A stretch of 64,000 nucleotides of DNA from Paenibacillus rhizosphaerae (GCF_014192015.1 NZ_JACHXJ010000001.1:1889935-1953934); one strand, 5' to 3'; shown: positions 45,333-53,774, numbered from the stretch's first letter. The notes: generated by a model from the letters alone, not told the origin. Numbers and translations are program-made.

Positions 45333-45432
45333 CATTAAGCTAACGGGACACGTTAGTTGAATAAACGACTAAGAAGAAGCTGCCGGTGCTGATCGGTAGC
45401 TTCATTACGCTAACGGGCAGGATAGTGCAACT
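45333..45432 (+). repeat. Cassette repeat, copy L
   Basis: One of the best complete copies: left half CATTAAGCTAACGGGACACG-TTAGTTGAAT, hairpin GAAGCTGCCG/CGGTAGCTTC, right half CGCTAACGGGCAGGATAGT. Confidence 0.88.
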
Positions 45433-45492
45433 ATTACATAATTATTACGTTCTCATTATTGGAAACATTTTCAAAATAGTGCTCCGTAGTTC

Positions 45493-45762
45493 ATGAAGGG
45501 GGAATTCACAGTAGTCACAATAGTTTGGATTGGAAGGAAGTTGATCTCCAGTATACTCATGGCAGCAATTCTTTCAATTATTCTTGTCAGATTTCATGGT
45601 TATGCCCCGTTTTCAATCTATTTTTTGTATACTGCGATCGGTTACTCAATAATTGGATTACCTTGCTCTGTTATTTCAGACATTGTTGTCTTGAAATTGA
45701 AAGGGAAAATGCTCGTGGTTCGCTCAACCAATATTCGGCTAGTAGTGGATGGAACTTGGTAG
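45493..45762 (+). CDS. Small membrane protein, probably 3'-truncated
   Basis: An 89-codon frame encodes two or three hydrophobic segments (LISSILMAAILSIILV; FLYTAIGYSIIGLPCSVISD). The only site-like sequence (GGGGGAA) lies inside the frame at about 45499, with no standard start after it, so the true start is unclear. The last 20 or so residues look unlike the rest and overlap the next fragment's sequence, as if the gene had been cut and fused to foreign DNA near 45710. Confidence 0.5.
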   Translation: MKGEFTVVTIVWIGRKLISSILMAAILSIILVRFHGYAPFSIYFLYTAIGYSIIGLPCSVISDIVVLKLKGKMLVVRSTNIRLVVDGTW

Positions 45763-45872
45763 GTAGTTATACTACCAGTGGATTAATCGACTCTATTGAA
45801 ATTGACGTTAAGGCAACCACAAGCAGCGGATATAGTACAGGTGCCGACGCTATTGAGGTCGTAACCCCTTAA
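45723..45872 (+). pseudogene. C-terminal fragment of a secreted protein
   Basis: In another frame, about 48 residues (NQYSASSGWNLVGSYTTSG, then IEIDVKATTSSGYSTGAD) read like the end of an extracellular beta-rich protein. No start or 5' part is present. It stops 16 bp before the next gene, so the pair may once have been an operon. Confidence 0.5.
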
Positions 45873-45888
45873 CAAAGGAGTGTTCATT

Positions 45889-46728
45889 ATGAAAAAGAAA
45901 TTAATCTATTCTGTTTCTGGTATTGCTTTAGTTACTGTAGCTATCGGAGGAACGGTCTTCGCAGCACAACTGAATGATAAGTCCGAAGAGCAGCCTGTAG
46001 GTCTTCCGCACGTTTCTTATGAATCTCCAACGACCACTGCTCAAAACGAACCCGCCGCTGTCGTAGCGACGCAAGCGACAATTCAAGAAAAGATGCTTAA
46101 TAGCGTGGACTACTTCAAGTCTGTCCAAGCGACCTACAGAACAGTTTTGAAGCCAATTGGTGTGGATGAAACGATGAATCTTCAAATCGTTGAGGGAGCT
46201 AATGCAAGCAGCTATGTCAAAATTACAGACAATAAAACCAATGCTGTTCAAGAAAATTCGTTTAACGGAGCCATCATTACAACAAAAGATGCTAAGGGGA
46301 AAAATTCAAAAAATGTTGCGGGTACAAATGTAGGAAAACCAAAAGGCGAACGCAAGACCAAAACGGCCAAGGGAGAAGCGGTATTTATTAATCGCATTGA
46401 TCCTTCTTTTTCAGGTCCTGCACAGGATGTTATTCTTCCCCAGTCGTACGCCTTCTGGTTGAATGATGATACAAAGAATTATAAAATTGAGGGCGAGGAA
46501 TCATTCCTCGGTCGTACAGCTACCGTTATTTCGGGTACTCATGACAAAGATATGGCCATTAAACATGATGCGACTCACTTCACGCTTTGGGTAGACTCTG
46601 AAACTGGTGTTCTCCTCAAACTCAGCGAAACCAATGACAAAGGTGAAGAGACCAACCGTATCGAGGCGACTACGATTGAATTCAACAACAGTAGCATCAA
46701 GGCAAAAGATCTATCCGCTACCAACTAG
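45889..46728 (+). CDS. Secreted protein with LolA/RseB-like fold (putative)
   Basis: This 279-residue protein has a signal peptide (KLIYSVSGIALVTVAIGGTVFA, cleavage near residue 25) and a low-complexity Thr/Ala stretch. The rest (NSVDYFKSVQATYRTVLKP near residue 75; FLGRTATVISGTHDKDMA; FTLWVDSETGVLLKLSETN near 230) has the pattern of the MucB/RseB N-terminal and LolA-type beta-sandwich family, which in Firmicutes includes membrane sensors and lipid-binding proteins. ATG 45889 has AAAGGAG eight bases upstream. Exact role unknown. Confidence 0.7.
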   Translation: MKKKLIYSVSGIALVTVAIGGTVFAAQLNDKSEEQPVGLPHVSYESPTTTAQNEPAAVVATQATIQEKMLNSVDYFKSVQATYRTVLKPIGVDETMNLQIVEGANASSYVKITDNKTNAVQENSFNGAIITTKDAKGKNSKNVAGTNVGKPKGERKTKTAKGEAVFINRIDPSFSGPAQDVILPQSYAFWLNDDTKNYKIEGEESFLGRTATVISGTHDKDMAIKHDATHFTLWVDSETGVLLKLSETNDKGEETNRIEATTIEFNNSSIKAKDLSATN

Positions 46729-46729
46729 G

Positions 46730-46774
46730 AATATTGGTATACTCTGCAAAGAGTATGCCAATATTTCTTGTTTT
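46730..46774 (+). terminator. Terminator of the RseB/LolA-like gene
   Basis: AATATTGGTATACTC pairs with GAGTATGCCAATATT, followed by TCTTGTTTTT. Confidence 0.88.
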
Positions 46775-46788
46775 TCTACTAGATTAAT

Positions 46789-46831
46789 CCCCGAGCGTTC
46801 CGGAAAAACACCGGTTCCTTCGGGGATTTTT
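46789..46831 (+). terminator. Second hairpin
   Basis: CCCCGA pairs with TCGGGG, with an inner CCGG/CCGG pairing, followed by ATTTTTGG. Probably back-up termination. Confidence 0.45.
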
Positions 46832-46988
46832 GGCAAACTCTGATACGTTTACATTCTGCTCCTCCAGAGTCTTCATCTTAATCCGCCTGCCAATCTCAAC
46901 TATGAATGGGCGGTTAACCCGTTCGTTGATTCTTTTTCGGTGGATATAGGTACATCATAAAAGTAAAACCGTCACACAAAAGGAAAGT

Positions 46989-47022
46989 AGCAGCTCTTGG
47001 GTTTAAACGAGAGCTGCTTTTG
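46989..47022. terminator. Hairpin downstream of the penicillin-binding protein gene
   Basis: AGCAGCTCT pairs with AGAGCTGCT, with TTTT on the plus side and CTTTCC on the minus side. It lies 38 bp past the minus-strand stop at 47060. Confidence 0.55.
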
Positions 47023-47059
47023 CTGTGCCTAGCATCTGAGCGATTACGCAATTTATGGA

Positions 47060-49078
47060 CTAGTTACTTTTTTTGCCTTTAGGAACACCGTCCAGTCCGT
47101 AAACCTCATCATACGCATCAAATATTTTGCGTGCGATCGGAGCCGCACTTTGTGAACCGAATCCACCTTCGGGAATCATCACTGCGATGGCCAAAACCGG
47201 ATTTTCCTTCGGAGCAAATGCGATGAATACCCCGTTATCGATCAGTTTGCCACCGACGCTTTGGGTCGAGGTTCCTGTCTTACGAGCAAAACTGTAAGGA
47301 AAACCTTCAAAGGAAGAAACATCACTCTTCATCCCACGTTTGATTTCATCCCAATATGATTGGTTAAAATTCACAGTGTTCAACACTTCAGGTTTGAATG
47401 TTTTGAGAATATTACCATTTTCATCCGTGATTTTGCTTACAAGTTGCGGTTTCATCCGCTTGCCTTCGTTTGCCAGCATGGAGGCGTACTGGGCGAGTTG
47501 CAGCGTCGTATATTTCCCCTGCTGCCCAAAGGAAGCGTAGGCCATGGCAGCCTGCGTGGAACCCGCAGCTTTAACATCTAAGTATTCCTTACGGCCTTCC
47601 CATTCGCCTGGCAAGCCGCTGCTCGTAGTTACTCCAAGTCCAAAAGAAGTCATGTATTTATCCCAGACATCAATACTTTTCCCTTTATATTTATTATAAA
47701 TCTTTTTACCGATCTCATCGACCATAAAGGCATTAGAGGACTTTTCAATGGCCCTGGCTGGATCCATTCCACCATAAACGTGCCCTTGAGAGTTCTGAAC
47801 ACGAGTTGGGTGCCCCTCCTTTCCAAAGAAAGCTGCCCCTGTATCATTGTAATACGTGTTTGTTTTAATTAGGCCTTCCTTAAGGCCGATCAGCACGCTG
47901 AGAGGTTTTATTGTAGATCCAAGAAGCACGACTGATTCCGGATGACTACCAGATTTTCCTGGGTTGAAGGAACGAATGGTGCCATTTTGGTAAATATTCT
48001 GAATTTTATCCCAATTTTCTGGCGATACACTGCCGGTTTTCCACATATTTGTGTCATAATCCGGCATACTGGCCATGGTCACAATATTACCAGTCTTAAC
48101 CTCCATGGCTACTGCAAATCCCGTTGTTGCGTTGGGATGAAGCCTTCCAGATACCGGATGAGTGTGAAGCCAACTAAGCTGGTCGGTAATTGCCTGTTCG
48201 GTCTGGAGTTGGACTTCTTTATTGATCGTTGAATAGATGTTATGTCCCTTTTCTGGAGGAACAATATCCTCTACACCTTCTGGCATGTTACGTGGGTCGA
48301 TGGGGACCTTTTTGTACCCGTTTTTCCCACGTAATTCATCTTGGTACATTAACTCGAGGCCATCAAAGCCAACGTATTCCGGTTCTGTATAAAGTAATCC
48401 TGGATCCTTCTGAGTATCGCCATTACGCTGATCTTCATCAATTTTCTTGTATTTGTCCAAGCTTTTAGAACCTTTGAATGTACGGATATAACCGATTGTC
48501 TGTACCGCGACAGTGTCCGGATCATAATGACGGATGCTGTCCTCTTCAATGGAAATACCGGGAAAATCTGATTTGTGTTCTGAGAAATAGGCAATCTCGT
48601 CATCCGTAAGATCGGTCTTGATTCGACGTGGGGTGTAACCCGCATACTGTTTATAATCCAGGTCCATCGCATCTATAATGTCTTGCTTGGTCATCTTCTC
48701 ACCAGTTGAATCTCCATACGTAGTGAACACTGCAAGCAATTTATCCGCCATTTTTTCGGCTTCGGGGCGGTTTTTCATACCGTTTTTCTTACTGTAGTCC
48801 TTCATTAAAGTAATGTATAAGGATTGTGTAGGTGTCGAATAGGCCAGTTTCACCCCGGAGGCGTCATAGATTGTTCCCCGAATAGGTGGAAGGGGGACAT
48901 CCTTCACGATGTTACTGGATTCTTTTTCAGTAAGTGTAGGACCCTCTACAAACTGAAGGATGGCGAGCCTGATAATAATGACGCAGAAGATAATAAAGGT
49001 ACTGAAAAAGAACAAGTTGATTCTTAAATTAAAACCACCTTTGTTCCTCTTAGGATCCTTCTGGTTGTAATCGCTCAC
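47060..49078 (-). CDS. Class B penicillin-binding protein (transpeptidase, PBP2-like)
   Basis: This 672-residue membrane-anchored enzyme crosslinks peptidoglycan. It has an N-terminal helix (LFFFSTFIIFCVIIIRLAIL, near 24-43), a PBP dimerisation domain (PPIRGTIYDASGVKLAYS), then the transpeptidase domain: active-site Ser near residue 388 in GSTIKPLSV, the S-x-N motif in KSSNAFM and K-T-G in ARKTGTSTQSVG. No PASTA domain follows. The annotated ATG at 49084 would sit one base from AAAGGAG, so the GTG at 49078 (7-base gap) is the better start. It stands alone. A second class B enzyme lies at 59375-61465. Confidence 0.88.
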   Translation of the reverse strand: MSDYNQKDPKRNKGGFNLRINLFFFSTFIIFCVIIIRLAILQFVEGPTLTEKESSNIVKDVPLPPIRGTIYDASGVKLAYSTPTQSLYITLMKDYSKKNGMKNRPEAEKMADKLLAVFTTYGDSTGEKMTKQDIIDAMDLDYKQYAGYTPRRIKTDLTDDEIAYFSEHKSDFPGISIEEDSIRHYDPDTVAVQTIGYIRTFKGSKSLDKYKKIDEDQRNGDTQKDPGLLYTEPEYVGFDGLELMYQDELRGKNGYKKVPIDPRNMPEGVEDIVPPEKGHNIYSTINKEVQLQTEQAITDQLSWLHTHPVSGRLHPNATTGFAVAMEVKTGNIVTMASMPDYDTNMWKTGSVSPENWDKIQNIYQNGTIRSFNPGKSGSHPESVVLLGSTIKPLSVLIGLKEGLIKTNTYYNDTGAAFFGKEGHPTRVQNSQGHVYGGMDPARAIEKSSNAFMVDEIGKKIYNKYKGKSIDVWDKYMTSFGLGVTTSSGLPGEWEGRKEYLDVKAAGSTQAAMAYASFGQQGKYTTLQLAQYASMLANEGKRMKPQLVSKITDENGNILKTFKPEVLNTVNFNQSYWDEIKRGMKSDVSSFEGFPYSFARKTGTSTQSVGGKLIDNGVFIAFAPKENPVLAIAVMIPEGGFGSQSAAPIARKIFDAYDEVYGLDGVPKGKKSN

Positions 49079-49084
49079 CGGCAT

Positions 49085-49565
49085 GCTCCTTTCTGAAGTA
49101 ATCTTTGATGTAAAAATAATATTATTTATTTTAACATAAAAAGTCAGGTTCTGAATTTAATATTGGACGTGACGAAAATAGAAAGCGCCTATTAGATTGC
49201 CGAGTGGCTGTTTAAATTGGGGGCTTTCTTTTTTCGTTGCAAAAAAGGGATTGTAATGGATAAGAGTGGGTAATTCAGCAGATTTACTAATAGGAATTGT
49301 GATTCTTATTGAACCAACGGAGAACGATATTCCAAGCTGAATGACCGGCTGCTTTCTTTAAGCTGATATGAACGAGGCGGTCGTTAGCACATGGCCGAGT
49401 ATCGGCCAAATATCAGAATCCGGAACGGTAGCTAATCAAGTTTCGGGCGCTCGGGATTGAGGAGCGGTTTTGTATTGATGAAAATGGTCATTACTGCATC
49501 AGTACTCCTTGGTTTCTTACATATCTTTAAGCAGCAGGAGATGTGCGGTAGCGACCGTCCGATTT
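49085..49565. other. Gene-free stretch with a worn cassette repeat
   Basis: No supportable gene. At about 49308-49366 a degenerate relative of the cassette repeat can be seen: TTGAACCAACGGAGAACGATA, then ATGACCGGCTGC and TTTAAGCTGATATGAACG. The remainder looks like decayed sequence. Confidence 0.4.
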
Positions 49566-49579
49566 AAAGGAGGGACAAA

Positions 49580-50082
49580 ATTCTACAGATAAGTCGAAAC
49601 GCTAATGCACCTGCAATTGCACAAGCAGGTTTTGCGTTTGAACCTCTGGTAAGTTCAGTAAACCCTCATCATTATTTGGGGTATAGACCATCAGGAGGAG
49701 TTATCAAGAAGCTAGATTAGCTTCCGGATCTGCTAAAGGCGCTGGAGTTACTTATACAGTCAAAAAAGAAAATGGCTATTGGAAGGGGTATTACAATGGA
49801 AACCCGATTGGTTCCACTACAGCAAGTGTTTCTCCAATAAAAGTTGAGTATTTAAATGAAACGTACGATGATGGAGAGACGTGGATGGGAACAAGTATCT
49901 CGAACCCATTGAAGTTCTCTTTGGTGCAATATTGGGACGGTAGTGCGAGTTCTACTGATTCATCCAAATGGGTCTGGAAGAAACCCACTTTAAACTTCAT
50001 AAATGAGGGTTCGTCCGGTATTAATTCAGGTAATTATAATTCATCTGGATTTTGGACATCGTATGATTTAGGAGGTGTGTAA
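49580..50082 (+). pseudogene. Frameshifted gene for a secreted-type protein
   Basis: AAAGGAGGG at 49566-49574 is followed by ATT (49580) where a start codon is expected. That frame runs through NANAPAIAQAGFAFEPLVSS and stops at 49720. A second frame from about 49690 continues with plausible protein (EARLASGSAKGAGVTYTVKK; later WKGYYNGNPIGSTTASVSP; SLVQYWDGSASSTDSSKWVW) and stops at 50080-50082. One indel near 49690-49705 joins them. No family recognised; the Tyr/Trp/Ser-rich end suggests an extracellular protein. Confidence 0.55.
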
Positions 50083-50084
50083 TA

Positions 50085-50649
50085 ATGAAGAAAAAAAATA
50101 TTATTATGACAGTGGTAATACTTTCAGCTCTTGCTATACCCTCGTTTTCAGCAGTAAATGCCGGCCGATACTCCCCCTAAGAACACGACACCTGCAGTGG
50201 AAGATACAATTCAAGCAGCACCTCCAGTCTTGGAGACAGCTGAGACTTCGATCGATCAAAATGCCCTTGGTCGATTTAATATGAAGCTCAACAAACCAAA
50301 TGGTATTGCCGCACAAGCGGTTACAATATCGGAAAGTGATGCAATTAAGGCAGCATCAGATTATTTCCCTTTGTCGTCATCTGCAAAGAGTATTAAGACG
50401 GAATATCAACTTTTAACTGCCCCGGACATTCAACAGTTTTCAGAAGATGCAATTCGTAAAAACGGGAAGCTAAAGGAAAACGGGTTGAATGGAACCCCTG
50501 TTTATATTGTCACATTCAAAGGTGTTTCCTTCCCCTCGGCTGGAGGAAATATTAAAGATGGTAAAACAGAACATGTAATGTTTACTGAAAATCATGTTGT
50601 TGTTGACGCTTCTTCTGGAGAAGTACTATTATCTTTTAGTTACCAATAA
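50085..50649 (+). pseudogene. Secreted protein gene with a +1 frameshift at the signal peptide boundary
   Basis: ATG 50085 (AGGAGG at about 50071-50075) opens a clear signal peptide, MKKKNIIMTVVILSALAIPS-FSAVNA, then runs to a stop after GRYSP. The mature part (DTPPKNTTPAVEDTIQAAPP, to residue about 188) continues in the +1 frame to 50649. Removing one base from GCCGGCC (50160-50166) gives a clean NA-ADTPP junction. The mature part has no recognised family; it contains VTISESDAIKAASDYFP and a C-terminal VVVDASSGEVLLSFSY, a PepSY-like ending. Alternatives are a sequencing error or recoding at CCC-TAA. Confidence 0.7.
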
Positions 50650-50670
50650 TTTATTTAGTGCTTACTTTAT

Positions 50671-50707
50671 AGCCCGAGCCCATCTTAGATGAGTTCGGCT
50701 TTTTTTA
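50671..50707 (+). terminator. Rho-independent terminator
   Basis: AGCCCGAGCCCATC pairs with GATGAGTTCGGCT (minor bulges), followed by TTTTTTT. Confidence 0.88.
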
Positions 50708-50763
50708 TTTGATAAATACCCATGCTTAAGTAGAAGCGAAAGTTCATTGAAGGCGGAACTTCG

Positions 50764-50795
50764 TTCGTCATATTATCTATATAAAATATGACGAA
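50764..50795. repeat. Inverted repeat upstream of the tyrosine recombinase gene
   Basis: Perfect 11-bp arms TTCGTCATATT and AATATGACGAA are separated by 10 bases. A third half-site, CGTCATATT, lies at 50855-50863 just before the gene. This arm-spacer-arm form suits a recombinase core site or an operator. Confidence 0.6.
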
Positions 50796-50877
50796 AATTG
50801 ATATAATGGGATCAACCAATCCGCATAGCACCGTTTGCTAAGGGCTGAAAATCTCGTCATATTCTATAATCAGAAAA

Positions 50878-51801
50878 ATGGTGATTGATATGTTTGAAGA
50901 ATTTCTCTTCTATTTAAAAGGTAAAGGGGTATCCGATCTGACGATCCGAAATTATGTGACCAGCTGGCAGCGATTTGTAAGATGGATCCAACAAGAGCAA
51001 TCCCAGTACATGATCGAGGTAAATCCAGTTTTTGCGACGCAGAAGGATATATCCGATTTCAAAAAATATCTTACCCAGGAGGGCGGAGGACGTGATGGCC
51101 AACCGGCAAAACCGGGGACGCTTCAGATCACGTTTGTTCATCTGAATGCCATTTTTCGTTTTTTCGCTGAAAAGGGATACATACCGAATAATCCGGTGCA
51201 GCCTGTTAAAAAGCCGCCTGCCGCACGGCGTATGCCGAAGTGGCTTATGCGAACCGAACAAAATGCGCTTTTGCGGGAAGTGCGAAATGCTGGAGGCAAA
51301 AGGGATAACGCTATTATTCTTACGCTGCTGAGAGTGGGGCTACGGGTTCAGGAGCTGTGCGATCTGAAAAAGGCTGACTTGGAAATGAGTGAACGAAAAG
51401 GGATGGCCTATATTCGGGCGAAAGGAGATAAGGATCGGGAGGTCCCTTTAAATGCAGAGGTTCGTGCCTCCCTTCAAGCTTATTTGGATGAACGTGACGA
51501 CAGCAGCCCGTATGTATTTGTCAGCCAGCGATCGGAGAAATGTACGACACGAGCAATTCAGCACTTGATCGAAAAATACCGAGCTCGTACACAGATCAAA
51601 CATCTGACGTGTCATGCCCTGAGACATACGTTTGGGCACGACCTGGTAACTTCAGATCCGCCGGTTCCTTTAGATGTGGTCGCTATGCTCATGGGGCATT
51701 TCAAGGAAGACGGAACCCCCAATATTGAAATGACCATGATTTACACCACACCAAGCTATGATGATTTAAAAAGGGCTGTTGAATCGATCAGTTGGAACTA
51801 A
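50878..51801 (+). CDS. Tyrosine-type site-specific recombinase (XerC/D-like)
   Basis: This 307-residue integrase has a SAM-like N-terminal domain (EFLFYLKGKGVSDLTIRNYV) and a catalytic domain with Arg in LLRVGLRVQEL, H-x-x-R in CHALRHTFGHD, His in LMGHFKED and Tyr in MTMIYTTPS. The start is ATG 50878 or ATG 50890; neither has a strong site. It is short, like Xer proteins and small phage or cassette integrases, but lacks the extra patch typical of integron IntI as far as can be judged by eye. The inverted repeat at 50764 is a candidate target. It is followed by small regulators on the same strand. Confidence 0.88.
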   Translation: MVIDMFEEFLFYLKGKGVSDLTIRNYVTSWQRFVRWIQQEQSQYMIEVNPVFATQKDISDFKKYLTQEGGGRDGQPAKPGTLQITFVHLNAIFRFFAEKGYIPNNPVQPVKKPPAARRMPKWLMRTEQNALLREVRNAGGKRDNAIILTLLRVGLRVQELCDLKKADLEMSERKGMAYIRAKGDKDREVPLNAEVRASLQAYLDERDDSSPYVFVSQRSEKCTTRAIQHLIEKYRARTQIKHLTCHALRHTFGHDLVTSDPPVPLDVVAMLMGHFKEDGTPNIEMTMIYTTPSYDDLKRAVESISWN

Positions 51802-51946
51802 ATTGCTTTTCTCTTACACGATGTATCAGGAACACTTCATGTTTTTATTCAGGGGGTAATTATTTATACAACATTGTATAGATTGCCTACGTCCAATAAG
51901 AAGACTGGAGCTGCTTTACCGATTTTCTTACTGAGGGGGATCTGTA

Positions 51947-52213
51947 ATGGCCTTATTAAAAAATAGTCCCGAACTAGAAGAAATAAAGGAACAATACCAT
52001 CAGCTATGGAACAGTTTTCTGGAACGAGAAGACGAGCAGGTGAGGGGAATCTTAACCAGGGCAGAATTTGAGCTGATGTCAGAGAAGGGGAAACTTCTTC
52101 ACGCCCTAAGACCCTTTAAAACTCATTTGCTTTGGATCATTCCTATCAGTGTTATTGTCGTCATTCTGGTACTGTATTTCTTGTTCCTCTGGGTATCCTT
52201 ATTAGTTGAATAA
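51947..52213 (+). CDS. Small tail-anchored membrane protein
   Basis: This 88-residue protein is an acidic helix-rich N-terminal part (residues 5-50) followed by one long hydrophobic segment, LLWIIPISVIVVILVLYFLF, at 63-85. GAGGGGGA precedes the ATG. No family recognised. It lies between the recombinase and the first AbrB-like gene. Confidence 0.65.
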   Translation: MALLKNSPELEEIKEQYHQLWNSFLEREDEQVRGILTRAEFELMSEKGKLLHALRPFKTHLLWIIPISVIVVILVLYFLFLWVSLLVE

Positions 52214-52272
52214 CTTTTTTTCACTCAGATCATAGTGATTGAATTTAGAACGGTAATAGGGAAGTAGGTGCG

Positions 52273-52854
52273 ATGATGAAGAATATCGGAATGGTTCGGC
52301 AGGTGGATGAGCTGGGACGGATTGTCATTCCTATCGAATTGCGACGTGTTCTAGGGGTGGACGAAAAAGACGCGGTTGAGTTTTTTATCGATGAAGAGGC
52401 TAAGTATTTGATGTTCCGTAAGTTAGTTTCGGGGTGCTTGTTTTGCGGATCCATTGAAGCGTTAAGTTACTTCAAGGGGCAGCTCATCTGTTCGTCTTGT
52501 ATGCGGGATATCAGGTGCCCCAAACCGCATTTAGCCGAGTTTGAAAGTGCTGTTGCATTAGAAAGCGAAATTATGCTGCAGGAGAAGAAAATGGGAGAAG
52601 AGTTACGAAATATCAATACACCCACAGCACAATGGGTCAAGCCTGGCAGCGGCGTCGTTTTGGAAAATGAAGTGAAACTGCAGGAAGAAAAGAAGCGAAG
52701 GGGAAAACAAGAGGATACTCGGAAACGTTTGGCTGAGGTCATGCGAGCGCACCCCAATGCTACGCAAGTCGAATTAGCTGGAATGCTTGGGGTCACCCAA
52801 AGTTATGTCAGTTATTTAATCCGAAGTTCGAAAAAAGCCAACTCGGAGGAATGA
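52273..52854 (+). CDS. AbrB/SpoVT-domain regulator with zinc knuckle and C-terminal helix-turn-helix
   Basis: This 193-residue regulator begins with a SpoVT/AbrB swapped-hairpin DNA-binding domain (VRQVDELGRIVIPIELRRVL, residues 8-27). A zinc-type CxxC...CxxC pair follows (GCLFCGS near 56; ICSSCMR near 75). A charged linker leads to a C-terminal HTH (ATQVELAGMLGVTQSYVSYL, about 163-182). Two DNA-binding domains in one chain is uncommon. The paralogue at 53277-53774 has the same order. A hairpin overlaps the stop codon. Confidence 0.82.
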   Translation: MMKNIGMVRQVDELGRIVIPIELRRVLGVDEKDAVEFFIDEEAKYLMFRKLVSGCLFCGSIEALSYFKGQLICSSCMRDIRCPKPHLAEFESAVALESEIMLQEKKMGEELRNINTPTAQWVKPGSGVVLENEVKLQEEKKRRGKQEDTRKRLAEVMRAHPNATQVELAGMLGVTQSYVSYLIRSSKKANSEE

Positions 52855-52864
52855 GTTGGTTCTT
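52838..52864 (+). terminator. Hairpin overlapping the stop of the first AbrB-like gene
   Basis: CCAACTC pairs with GAGTTGG, followed by TTCTT. The second AbrB-like gene ends in a related hairpin. Confidence 0.55.
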
Positions 52865-52993
52865 AATTGGGGGCTTTGGTCTCCGTTTTCGAACTAGACT
52901 ATCTCAAAAAAGTGCTGCAAACGGAAATAGATTATAATGCTGGCCACTCGAACAAAGTAATGGCCGTGAATCCGGAATTCGAGGTGATTCATC

Positions 52994-53251
52994 ATGTCAA
53001 AGAAGAACGGGATCATTGAGGAGCTTATCTCATTGGCTCAGGTATTGCCTGAACCGATCCAATCTAAGTTTATGGTACATATTAACGACTTTAGTCAAGA
53101 TAGGATCAGCTCGGAGGCCTTTGACTCCGCGGTTTACGAATTGTCTTCAACGCATTTTGTCGGTGAGCTCCATTTGTTTTTCCTGAGTGAAGTGGAACGA
53201 ATTAAGCCAAGAAAACCACAGGGGCTTATGTTTAGCCGCTGGAATTATTAA
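52994..53251 (+). CDS. Small hypothetical protein
   Basis: An 85-residue soluble, probably helical protein (IIEELISLAQVLPEPIQSKF). GAGGTGATT precedes the ATG. No family recognised. It ends 25 bp before the second AbrB-like start and may be cotranscribed with it. Confidence 0.6.
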   Translation: MSKKNGIIEELISLAQVLPEPIQSKFMVHINDFSQDRISSEAFDSAVYELSSTHFVGELHLFFLSEVERIKPRKPQGLMFSRWNY

Positions 53252-53276
53252 ATTTACCGGTTGGGGCGTGAATTGG

Positions 53277-53774
53277 ATGAAAAGCATCGGTATTGTCCGG
53301 CTGGTAGATGAACTCGGCCGGATCGTGATTCCCATGGAATTGCGGCGCGTAATGGGGATCAATGAAGGAGATCCGCTCGAGATTTTTGTGGATGATGAGA
53401 AAAACCAATTAATGTTGCGTCAGTATAACACCGGTTGTTTGTTTTGCGAGTCGATGGAGTCGTTAAGCTATTTCCGGGGCCGGTATGTCTGCCAGTCCTG
53501 TAAACGGGAAATGGAGTTAGAAACCCTAGGCCGGCTTGAAAGTGCTGTCACTTTAGAAAGCGTAGAGAAGTCGTCTGAAAAGCCATCAGAGACGCCGTCA
53601 GAGGAAACAGGAAAAAGGACAAGAAGAAAAAAAGAGGAAGTTTTGAGGCAATTGGCCGATGTTATGCGGACCTACCCTCAGGCTTCTCAAAGTGAATGGG
53701 CAAGGATGATCGGGGTTACCCCAGGTTATGTAAGCCAGTTAGTTCGAATCATTAATGAAGAAGACCAACTCTAA
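53277..53774 (+). CDS. AbrB/SpoVT-domain regulator, paralogue of the 52273 gene
   Basis: This 165-residue protein has the same build: AbrB domain (VRLVDELGRIVIPMELRRVM), zinc pair (GCLFCES; VCQSCKR), Ser/Glu-rich linker, and C-terminal HTH (ASQSEWARMIGVTPGYVSQL). ATG 53277 matches the paralogue start, though only a weak GGGGCG site precedes it; the frame is open back to 53187. Its last six codons and terminator are repeated at 56639, part of a segmental duplication. Confidence 0.8.
   Translation: MKSIGIVRLVDELGRIVIPMELRRVMGINEGDPLEIFVDDEKNQLMLRQYNTGCLFCESMESLSYFRGRYVCQSCKREMELETLGRLESAVTLESVEKSSEKPSETPSEETGKRTRRKKEEVLRQLADVMRTYPQASQSEWARMIGVTPGYVSQLVRIINEEDQL

Noticed and set aside
50878..51801. 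Recombinase as a true integron integrase (IntI)
   Set aside because: The catalytic residues fit any tyrosine recombinase; I could not see the extra IntI-specific helix between the second and third motifs, and the adjacent palindrome does not match the cassette repeat.
53187..53276. Upstream extension of the second AbrB-like protein by 30 residues
   Set aside because: The extension overlaps the preceding gene and is absent from the paralogue, whose AbrB domain begins right at the start codon.
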